Assembly (NCBI GenBank): GCA_030248065.1 | Contig: JASAMV010003826.1 | Span: 45,825 to 109,824, forward strand | DNA from: Rhynchonema sp. JSB1_4 | Lineage: Eukaryota > Nematoda > Chromadorea > Monhysterida > Xyalidae | Reading direction: 5' to 3' | DNA length: 64,000 nt | Part shown: one piece after another, positions 50,478 through 61,600 of the stretch | Position numbering within the stretch: position 1 is the stretch's first letter | Layout of the letters: every line of letters starts with the position of its first letter | Translations under genes and position numbers: made by a program | The notes under the pieces: generated by a model | The model's database searches: none | The model's input: only the letters and a program-made list of their open reading frames with translations | Told to the model about the DNA's origin: nothing

Positions 50478-50751
50478 TATTGGTCGCACAATGACTATAT
50501 AAGAATCCATCCAAAAATTTTCCTGAATGGTAAGGCACGTCTCGCTGCAGATCACAAGCGGTCTATTTATATTTTTTCCAAAACATTTCTGCCGATATCA
50601 CGCTCACTGTGTTCAAGCAGCTTCACTGTAATATCGCCAGAAATGTTTTGGAAAAAATATAAATAGAACGCTTGTGATCTGCAGCGAGACGTGCCTTACC
50701 ATTCAGGAAAATTATTGGATGGATTCTTATATAGTCATTGTGCGACCAATA
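50478..50751. mobile_element. Long inverted repeat, 121-nt arms with a 32-nt loop
   Basis: Positions 50478-50598 are repeated in inverse at 50631-50751 with only a few mismatches. The outer ends are TATTGGTCGCACAATG and CATTGTGCGACCAATA, and the loop is 32 nt. Transcribed either way it would form a hairpin of over 100 bp. No reading frame of note. Likely a fold-back MITE; a structured-RNA source cannot be excluded. Confidence 0.9.
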
Positions 50752-51736
50752 GCAATCCAACTGCGTGGCACCGTCCACAAACGTGCGGGGAAGGGGAGAG
50801 TGATAGATGCACCAAAGTAGATGGATTGCTGAATAGCGTCCCACCCAATACCGGCTGGATAACCAGCAGCCACCTGGCACTGATGCATGGAACGCAATAT
50901 AAAAGTGAATGAATGAATGAACCGTTAGAATGAAGCAGGCAGTCACATACAGGTACCTATGCAAGATACATCTCATGTGCAAGCAAGCCTGCTAGCTAGC
51001 GCATGTGCACCACCAACCAACAACAGCTACAGTGTATACAGTCGCGGAAGCCCAAGCATGAATGGAAAATGTATGTATACATGCAGCACCCGTGCTTTGC
51101 ATAAGCTGCGCGGCTGTAGCGTATTGCAAGTCGATAACTTGTGCCGGTATACGGCCACACTGAGCATGCACAAGAGCTTATATACAGTACATACATAGCA
51201 GTTGTATGCACAGTCGTTGAGCAGAGCACATGCGCACCCGGCTTGTCCACACAACACAGGGGCGCCGACGACCAGAGCGTCCAAGCACGCGAAGAGCGCG
51301 TGTGTTTTTGACAAAAAAAGCCATTGCAAATATATAACAACCACGCACACACATACATACACGCGCATGTATATACGTAGATTGAATGCACATTCCATGC
51401 CACACACACATGCATGCATGTGCAAGCAGCAAACAAAGTTATGAGTGCTTGCCACTACATCAGAACACACTTTGCATGGCGTGGACATGTAGAACACCAC
51501 ACGGTCATGCATGGTGCAGCGTTGTACCTATGTGACAGCTGGGCAAATACCATCAGAGAAAAGCGTTGGCTGCCGGCTACAGGACTGAGAGGCACGCAGT
51601 TAGCGAGCCCGCGCTTTATGCCTGTGTGATACGACCACGGGACGTTACGTGATAAAAAGAAAAAAATACAGCTTGCAGTTCAGTTCTATGCAGTCATGTC
51701 AGAAAATGGTCAGTGGGTGAGAGCGTATACATGTAC

Positions 51737-52320
51737 TTACCAACATAGGCATGTACAGTACTCCACCACATATAACAGGGAATAGATTGAAAGCCATAGG
51801 CATGATGCGACACACCATGTGCTGGTGATAAAAAGCAGCCATAGGCAGTAGCAGACATGAAACAGGAGAGACAGAGAGCGCCAAGTGGCAAGCCCCGACG
51901 CCCACTCTCGCTTTACTCAACGGGCACAGAATGGGGGTATATGGTCTGCTTGCGATGACTTCCAACCAGCAACACAAAACAAAAACAGCAGCAGCGAAAA
52001 CTAGCTGGCACACACATGCGCATGCATGCATGTGCACTCATGGCACGTGGTGGGTACACTACATACCAGTGGACACATAGGACCGGCGGCGGTCTTTGTG
52101 CCCAAACCTGGTGCAACCAAAAATGCCACCGCCTTGCCATGTGCGAGTGACCATAACACTGGGAGCCAAGCTACACCACTGGTAGGATTCCAGCACTTGC
52201 ATATGAATTCTGAGACGATAACAATCACAGGTCGTCTGAAAAAAATACAAAAATGTGCAGGTATACGCCGCACTCGACAAGTCGGTCACACTGGCTGGAT
52301 CCCAGATCTTGTCCAGTTGT
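51737..52320 (-). CDS. Possible exons of an unrecognised membrane protein
   Basis: Two minus-strand stretches have protein-like hydrophobic composition and plausible splice sites. About 52242-52077 encodes VIVIVSEFICKCWNP and LPVLWSLAHGKAVAFLVAPG, followed by a GTATGT donor. About 51827-51740 encodes IMPMAFNLFPVICGGVLYMP, followed by GTAAGT. No start, stop or family could be identified, and the surrounding DNA is low-complexity. This may be chance. Confidence 0.2.
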
Positions 52321-53766
52321 GTTGCGGTCGAAAACAACAGAAGCGAAGACATGTGTGCTGGGTGTTAAAGGAAATGTTATGAGCAAGAAATTCAACGAAA
52401 AGAACTGACGCAGTAACCTATTAGATCACATGATCTGAAAAAAATGACTAGCACAAAGGTCAGAGGGGAATTATGTTTTGCAACATGGCACGCGACACAT
52501 GTAGGTAGTCAGATGCCAAAACAAGTCACTAACCAACTGTCAAGCTGTCAGATCACAAGGAACCTCACGCAGACATGACATGACCAACAAAGTAGCTCGT
52601 GACAGACAAAAAATAAGAACCCGCGCTGTTTTGGAGGTTGGAAATAGCTTTTTGGCTCGCGTGGTCTGCACTCACGTACGCAGCACTACGAAGGTGCATG
52701 TCTACCTGGGTATGTAACTAGAGTAGACCACGGAAAATAGTGGCAGCCTTCCAAATTGGAAGCCCATTTAAGCGTCTTGAGCCACAAGTAAGTGGGGCGG
52801 CTGGCTTGGATGTTAAAAATGTGTCCTACAGCATTTACAAGTATCAGCCCTCACCGTTACTGTAAGTACATTGGCCCTTGGGTGAGAACAGACAATGTGC
52901 ACAAAAATGAACAAAACATGTATCGGGACCAAGTGTAAGCACGTCAGTTGCACATACAATGTCAATGATAGTGGTGATAACGTGTCGCAAACGTTGAAAA
53001 GACGAAAGCAAACATACCCGTATCAACCTACATGTGAGAAAAGGACGTTAGCAAAAAAAATTCATATGCGCTTGCCGGCTGCTGGTGCTATAAAACCAAA
53101 AGGTGTCAGTTGAACAGACAACGTCTGGCAAGAAACCAAGGAAACCACGTACATGTGCATCGTAACTGAATGAAACAAGATAAGAACTCTCATGTGGGAG
53201 AGAACATTGGGCTACAAACAACCAAATTCAAAAACAACCAACATCACAGTCAGTAGTACATCGGTCTCGCTTTGAATTTATTCTTTCAAACACAAAATTG
53301 AACAGTCAATTTGATGACGACAATACTTAACAGACCTAACAAGATTTCGATAACAATTTGCTCAAATTACGCCACCTACACGCAGTGATGCAGTTTATCC
53401 CAGGTGGTAGACATACGTAGTAGCTGAAGGGGTCCAACTCGGTGGATACAGACAGCTGGCCGGACATGCCGATTTGGTGGGGTATTGGTCCAGAGGTCAA
53501 AATCTATGGTATAAAAGTTGGTGAAAAGTAAAACTAAAACAGGCCCTTAGCGGGGTAATTTTGCGCACATACCAGTAAAAATTTGACCATTTGGTACTAA
53601 AATAACACTTTTTGGTTGGTGCCCGGGCATGATAGACATAGATAGCTGGGTTTGGGGATATATATTTTTTTCGGTATACATACATAGGCAACTGATCCAA
53701 ATTTGGGGGTGCTACCTCGCCCATAGCCCCCCCCCCAACTACATCACAACCTATACGTCAAGATCA

Positions 53767-55259
53767 TCACCCAGTCATGTCCCTCTTCCTGCCTCTGGCC
53801 CGGACCTCATCGAGTTTCTTGAGTACTGCATTGGCCCCCTTCCCATTCTCAATAGCATACGCGTCTAATATGCACTCGAATATTGCCTGACTGTCAGGGT
53901 GGGCCGATATCAGGGCACGTTCGAGCACGTACAAATCGACAGCCTTGTCCTCGGCCAGTTGATTGACATAGCTTAGACCAAAGTCGATCATCACAAGCTG
54001 CGCTGAGGAAGAATTCTGTGAAACATTGGATTGTAAAACACAGGATATAAGTACATTTGATGTATTAAAAAAACCGCAATCCAAGCCAACCAAGCGAGAA
54101 CAACCAACCAACCTTGCCAACTGTATCCACATTGACCAATAGAACATTCGAAGTGGTCAGATCGCCATGTATGATGTTATTCGCGTGCATTCTGCCAATG
54201 ATCGTACCCAATCGCTTCGCAATCGCCTGAATCGAACTTGGCAACGGATCGCTGGGATTGGCCGGTCGGAAATTGGTCTCGATGTGCTCGCGCACGGTGA
54301 GTGCGCCGACGAAATACTGCATACCTGAACGAAAGTGGGCGAAAGTTTAGGGTTTATTCAGCCCACATTTTAAGCATTCAAATTTTATGTTGTTTACGAG
54401 TGATTCGTCTGGCGGTGGCAGATACAGCGAAATATAAAACCCATAACAAAATACCACTACAAAGCTCAACATAATCCCACAAATTGCATTGCAGCACTGC
54501 CCACGTGATGACCACAAACAAATAAAAAAAACGAGAGAGCGGATTAACACTGACCAGTTTCATGATCACAAAAACAGTGTCGGCTTTGGTGGGCAGAGGG
54601 ATCAATGTACGAAGCAATAAACATAAAAAGCCACAACTGTCGCCAATTGCGAACCAATAGTGAACGTGGCTTGATCCACCGAATACAGTGCCGGCACCTG
54701 TATGCCCAGTTGGGCACATCGACTCAACGTGCGTATCTCGGCTCGCATACGTTCGCATCGCAGCCGGGCATCAAGGTCGGGATGGCGGTAGCTCTTGGCG
54801 AAACGTTCTGTGAATCCGACTTTGGATTGTGTACAAAATCACAAGGGGCGGGAAGCGCATCACGTTTGAAAACTAGCACTACGATCACGGTAAAGCATTA
54901 GCAACTTTTGTTTGCAACGGAGTTGGAGCACTAATCTCGATCAGTCCTTGAAATACGTTCTTCACTTCAAACAAAATTCCTCTTTGATGTTGAATACGGC
55001 CGACTGACAAGATTTGCCAGTCAACCATTGCGCAGCACAAATTTTGAAAAAATAATTGAAAATGCCGATACAATAACCAGACAATAAAGTGCATCAACCC
55101 GGGACAACGTCTCAATCACATGACCGATTAACCTTTCAATATCATCGGTCGTCCACAGAATTCACTGACAAACAAACGCGCTTCGGCGCCTTGACGAAAC
55201 AACTCGGGCGGTTGACTGGAGCTGCACGCAACTTCCGGCGTCTCGACGGAAGCAGACAT
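53767..55259 (-). CDS. TP53RK: TP53-regulating kinase / Bud32, EKC-KEOPS subunit
   Basis: Atypical small kinase/ATPase of the KEOPS complex, needed for t6A modification of tRNA. Exons 55259-55133, 54807-54655, 54583-54555 (29 nt), 54316-54113 and 54015-53767 total 762 nt, which is 253 residues plus stop and the same length as the human protein. Features: RQGAEARLF glycine-poor loop near residue 24; catalytic IIHGDLTTSN; metal-binding MIDFGLS; the Bud32 segment EDKAVDLYVLERALIS; and the C-terminal basic tail DEVRARGRKR. The third exon is a 29-nt microexon. It is the least certain, but it restores the frame exactly. The last intron ends AATGTTTCACAG, the dispersed motif fused to the acceptor. 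It lies 354 bp downstream of RNF207 on the same strand. Confidence 0.93.
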
Positions 55260-55613
55260 ATTGGAATGCGAAAACAAACAAAAAATAAAGCACGATTAAG
55301 ACAGCTGTCTACTCATCATCAGACACAAACAAGTACGGTAAACGCATGCAGCAGCGTCAGTACAATAACCGCACAAACACACGCATCAAATCACGAACCG
55401 ACATCCGGCTCAATAATTATGTATTATTTTTTAATCTTCAATTAATTGACACATAATAAAAGTAAAGGCACACGACTCGAATTCTTTTCGCTAATCAACG
55501 TGTGAAAGCTTTTGAGCAAAAATCCATACTGAAAACCAATCGTAAAATAAATAAATAGCAGCAACACAGAACGAGATTGGAATCACTCAATAAATAGCAT
55601 AGAACAATGTCGA

Positions 55614-58600
55614 TCAATGTTTATCCTCGGGAACATCAGTGTCACCATCGCCAACTTCACTCGCACTTTCCACATTGTCCGGCTCTGCCCTTGGCGTTGT
55701 CTCTCGGTCGGGCGATTTCGTAGCACCGACATTGATTCGTGGTACACGTTCCTGAAACACCAAGGAAAAATGATTCAATGAAGGACTTTACGAGCGCAAC
55801 ATAACACAGACCTTCAAACTGCGCAACAATTGTTCACGAGCTTCCAACGTTGATAATTCGACCGAAACTCCCGGTCTGAAGCCGGCCCACCAATTGGTTG
55901 GAATGATCGGCGCCGCTGGGATGATGGTGGTTGGAGGTGACACGTCGCTACTCGCTGCAAAACAAGGAGTAGTTAGATTAGCATAGGTAGGGGGCCGGAT
56001 TGGGTCTGACGATATTATGTCTGTCATGCGATATTATTCCACTGAATGACACTGTGCCCTCTTTATGGTGAAATCTTCAATACAGTGAACCTTCTTTGTC
56101 GTAACCGAAAGCAGCGAGTCCCCATCACGTCACCATAAACGGGTAGACTGCGTGACTTATTCTAGTTTTTTTTTCAAGGATAGAATTTTCACCAGCATAA
56201 AAAATTGCTCTTCCGTTTATTTCGAAAGATCATCATTTCGAGAACGTCATTAGCAATCTATCCGATCAAATATTTGATATCGCTAACAACAACAATGTTC
56301 CAAAAAAAACAAGCACCAACCTTGGACGAAACTATGTGGTCTTGGAGTGCCAGTCTTGGTCGGGTCGTGCGCTTTGCCTTGTTCAATCAGGCAAGATGTG
56401 TCGCTCGGCAGAGACGAAGACAATGTGCTGAGATTGGAGGCAGTGGGCAGGGGTGATGAAACATTAACTGGCTGGGGGCCAGTGCACTCTGTGTGACGCA
56501 GGTCGGAGGCCCGAAGCGTGCGAGACCGCGTCAGCTTGGAAGTCGGCGATAGCTGCAACGAGGAACAACATCAAACGCATCTACTTGCTTTGATTTGTTC
56601 CAAGCAAGTCAATAATTCATTTTACCCAATTTGCAAAACAATGAATGATGATAGCACGCTTACCAAATTGAACACAGAGACAGTATCATGTCCAAAAGTG
56701 TACAAAATGGAATGCCACTACAGTTTCCACTCTCGAAAATGCACCATGGTGAATCACTGCATCGTGCATCGTTAACCACTTCAATTATACTATCTTGTTT
56801 GAGGAATATGCCGTGTTGTGAACGAAATAGGGTACCGATCAATTCACAATCAAAAGAGCAGACGGTGCAAAGCACCTGACCTGCGGTGACTCAGCAGCGC
56901 CAGCAATATCGGGCGAGGGTGTGGCGAGTGCGAGTCGATCGAGAGCTTCAGTCGCATCATCCGACATAATCGAACTCTCCTGGTCGGTGGATGTATTCGT
57001 TGAACTGGCTGGTCGGGGTGGTAGATGGCTGCTGCTGTATTAACGGCGGCAAATATAAGTTTTTATATTCGGATTCGATCGCATGCGATCCTGTGAATTT
57101 TAACTGGTAACAAACATCAAACAATTTGATGGATGTCTGTGGCAATGTGTTTCTGATGGTCCGTTTCGCTCAGGAATGCAAAACTCAATGCAAGAAAAAC
57201 TCACGAGGAGAATCGAATTTCTGTGGTGCGTGAAAGAGAAACCAAAAAAGAGTATCCCCGCCTACCCTTTGTGTTTGTGCTTCTGCGGCGAGACGAGCAT
57301 CAGCGTCGGGTCGGTGCCGCCTCGACTGCGTTCGCGGGCCGACATCCGGGCCAATTGTTGTTTGGTGAGTTTGCGATGTTGATGGGCAGCAGCTGTTGGT
57401 GATTCCGCGTCTTTCGCTTTGCTGTTGGTCGTCGTTTTGAGATGTTTCTTGAGCGACGTGATCTGATCGACCGCTTTCTGCCGTTCCTGCTCGGATCGGA
57501 CGCGACGCTGCTCGGCCTCCTACCATTGTTATCGTTTTAGACACAAGTGGGAAACAGCGTCGTTGCCGAAATTGAGCAAAAGCAGCGTCCAACCTTCTCA
57601 ATGGCATCAACCCTTTTGGTCGAGTCCGGTGCAAGTGAGCCAATCTCCTTACAAATCATCTCCATTGGCGCAGTGCGTGTGGTTGGCTGCGTGCGTCGCG
57701 GATCGATGGTGCACGCAGTGGCTGCCAGTGAATGCACGAATGGACGTAGATGCGCCGCTGCACGCGACACCAGCTGAACGTCGTTGCGCAGCTGCACACA
57801 GTGTTCGACCTGGCCATAGATGGTTGGATTATACTTGCGGGCCGGAAAAAAACGTTTTTTTTGAAAAAAAACCGAAAAAAACCGTTTTTTTCCAAGGCCC
57901 GGAAAAATACGTTTTTATTTTTCCGGAAATTTTTCCAAGTGGCAACTTTTGGAAAAAAAACCGTTTTTTTCCAAAAATTTCCGAAATATTTTCAAAGGTT
58001 GCGAAAGGATGTTGTCAAAACCAATGTAAATCGGTGCTAAACAGTTCAAAGTGAGCACTTTTTAATCTCCAGGTGCATTTTTAGCCTGTTTCAGGCCATT
58101 TCCAGACAAAATTTTCTCCAAAATAGGCCTTTTTGGACCATGGGTATCCTTAAGTACTGGAAAAATATTTGGAAAAAAACGGTTTTTTTTCGAAAAAAAA
58201 CGGTTTTTTTCCAAAAGTATATCTTGCGGGAAAATACGCAAGTATAGGTTGGATACAATCCTCTTGGCATGTTGTTTCCAACTTTGTTGATGGACTCAGA
58301 AATAGGTGTTTTTCCAATATGAATCGGTGTTTTCGCACGAAAGTCGTGCTGCAGTTTTTTAGAAAAGGATTTTGGATAGAAAAATTATAGTACCCGAAAG
58401 CGACAACTATGGATTTTCCTGTTGTGCTCATCCACTTGAGATCACCCTGGCAAATCAAACCGCACACCTACCCGTAGTCTGTACAGCTGTTGTTGTCTGC
58501 GCACGCGGTCCAATTGCTCCTGCCAAATCTGTTGCAATTGAGGCTGCACTTCTTGGATCAGAATCGTATGTGACTGCAGTCGTTGCTCCAACACAGCACA

Positions 58601-61600
58601 CTCGCTGATCAGAGCGTTGGCCTGAACTTCCAAGGCGATAATTACTCAGTCCGTCGTTTTCTCACATAATTTTGTGGTTGGAAAATGGTATAGCAGCTTT
58701 CACTCTAATCAACATTGAAAGTAAGCGTTGTTTGAGGTATCACTAGGTTATTAGCTCGGAGTGATAAGATCCATACCCTTAAACAGCTAGGTAGCAGACT
58801 CGAGGAGGCCTGTGCCCTTTGGCTGCGTGACCAACAGCAGTGAAGCGGACCTTTTGTTCATCAATGATCACCCTCCTGACAGTCATGTCCCGCTGCATGT
58901 CCTGTGCGCGTCGACTCACATCCGCCATTTGTGTGGTCAAGTCGGTGATCGGATCGTCGACTTTGGCAAACTCATCGCCGAACGCACCCGCTAGATCGAC
59001 CATCAACTGGTACTTGGACACCGGCGACCAACCAGCACCCGGCAGGTTCACATAGCCGGAACTGCAACTTGACGCAACAATCACTGTCGGAAGTCGGAAA
59101 GAATAAAAAACGCGCCAAATTAACGAAACCGTCAGCTCTTGAAGGTTGCATTGTTCTATGAATGATTTTGTTTCCATCAATATTAGTGATCACGGACATT
59201 TCAGCGTCAAATGGTTAGGCAAGGCACGATCACGAAGTTTATTTACAGGCACAGGCGATCGTGAGTTCGTATAACATCACGTTCATAACAATATTTGGGC
59301 CACCACACCATAAACTTGAGTGAAATCCTGAACAGAACGAAAACGGTTCACTGACCCAGATCTGACTGTGCGTCGTTTATTGAAGCCATTCGAGCCCGAC
59401 CCATTCTGTCCCTCTCCAGGCCCCACCATCGAAGGGGGCAGCAACAGTGAAGTAATGCCTAAGAATGGCTCCAACGCGTGTGCAAACTCGTCTTTGCAGT
59501 TGATCAGCAGTTGGTCGGCGCAGTCAACCTGAAACAAAATTATGGTGCAAAACTTGATTGGATATTTTAGCTCTTGTGCAGCCGATAATTGTACAAAATG
59601 TGGTAAAAGGTTTGTGAAATAACAGTACAAGCTTGAGTTCTTACCTTGTTCGTAGACGCAGCAGCACTGTCGGATGTCAACGTCTGCATGCGCTTGATCA
59701 GATCGTGCACCAACTGTAAATACAAATACGATGTGCCTTCTTCGTAGCGCCTTTTTAGGCGCCTACCATTCCACACGGTCAATATTCCTCGTAATGACCA
59801 AAACTGACGATCATGCCGCTGTAGATGGTAGACCCCATAACCATGTTTTCGTCCCAAAACTTCAAACGAGCAGAAAACTAGCATTTTCAAGGTCAAAAGA
59901 CCGTACATGCAAGAAATCGATGACGGATGCGCTGGACGCGAATATCTGCGCACATAACAACATCAACTGAACATTCGGCAGTGTGCTGTACATCAATCGT
60001 AGTTGTTCGGTCACCAACTGTTGACGCGATTGACGCTCACTTTCAAGACGTTCCACTAGTTTGTCGCGAACCTGCAAGGTATTTGGTATGGTGTACCATC
60101 TTCTTGGGTTGGTTTCTTCGGCAAGTTAAAAACTTTTTATCCTTTTTATGGTAATTTGGACACCACCACTCGAACGTAGATATTATATTCTGTCAAACGC
60201 ACAGTTAAATTTAAATTAGAGCGACACCACGCCTTGACACCTCGCAGCTATGGCGGTGCTCCCCATCGACATTCCTTTGGCTTTAAAATGAGCTAGGTCT
60301 ATGGGCTAAAATGGGTTATGGTTATGGGTCTCTTAAAATGGATTATTTTGGATTTTTTCAAGCCGAACAATTGACCATCATATACCTGCATCAAACAATC
60401 GACCATTTGTTGACATGTCTGTTGCACATGCGCCCTTTGTGCACTACAATTGCTGTCAAGTTCGTCAAGAAACCGCCGATGTGATGTCACACGCTCCTTG
60501 AGTTCTTCCTGGAAGAAAGTGTGCAGAATATCAAACACGAAAAAGTCAGATTTTTTCACCCTAGCCGGAAAAATTTGTGGTCCAACCTGAAATTTTTTTA
60601 ATTTGGTCGTATTGCGCTCCAACTTGTCGCCTCCTAGTTTGTGCGCCACATCAAGATCGACATAATGTGGTCTGGCAGGAAATACATCTTTGTTATTTTT
60701 GACTTGACAAATATTTCGGGTCTTTCGGCAGAGTCCAATTTACGATCAACGCGTTTTGACCAACCTGGACTGCAGTGGTGCCGATCTGAAACATTTGATG
60801 CACATCAGCTGTTTCGTGTCCGTCGAGTACAGAATCAATGGTTGGTCATGGAGGGCACAATCAGCGCGACTGTGCAGCACGGCGCGTTCCTGCAATCCAT
60901 GCAGTATCATAGCTAAAAATGTTTCGGAAAAATAAAATCATATTTTTCCAGGCCTCGGGAAAAACGGTTCTTTTCGAAAAAAAGGTTTTTAGCCAGTAAA
61001 TAAACACTATCTCCCCCTCCGAAAAAATGCAGGGTCCATCCGGTGTCTCCCCCTCCGGAGGATCAGGAACTACACTACACTACAGGTATTCTCGCACTCC
61101 AATATTGGGTAATCTTTGGCACCGCTAAACTGGAAACAACGGACACAAAATCACCTCCAATCTCACAATACGATGACTGGCGAACATTCTGGCTTGATGC
61201 GTTCGCACCTTGCATTCGTCGCACAACGCTTGATGACACGTTTCGCAGAAAAACATTGGCGTCCGAGCCTGCAACGACAATAAACTGTGATGGCGCTGAC
61301 ACAACAAGCGGGCGCCAATATTTTTCCGGAACAAAACCGGGCTCCTGTGAAAGACGGGGTGCAGATTTGATGGGCAAAACAAGGCCCAAAAGTGCTCCGT
61401 GACGAAAATCATGCAGTTCAAATGCAAGCAAAAGCCGCAAAAATTGGTATTCTACAACGATTTGTCAACTTGACTTGACCGGCTTCCAACGCCTTTTTCA
61501 AAAATTGTTAATTGTGCTCGGAAAAAAATACGTTTTCTTTACTTTTGGCTTCTTCACTTATTTGGGAAAACATATTTTTTCATTCGCAGCAGCTATACTT

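Larger units (their letters stand above)
48758..53766. other. Repeat-rich gap between tomosyn and TP53RK
   Basis: Upstream region of tomosyn and 3' flank of TP53RK. It contains a long inverted repeat at 50478-50751, purine/pyrimidine- and CA/ATGCATGC-rich DNA at 51000-52050, and tentative minus-strand exons at 51737-52320. No supported gene otherwise. The plus-strand frame 49551-49802 ends in a lysine/glutamate-rich stretch that could be a chance helix. Confidence 0.5.

Noticed and set aside
5702..56466. The TGAAACATCA motif as a branch point or splicing enhancer
   Set aside because: It occurs in both orientations, at both donors and acceptors, and sometimes as inverted pairs, which a single-strand RNA signal would not require. 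Not fully excluded.
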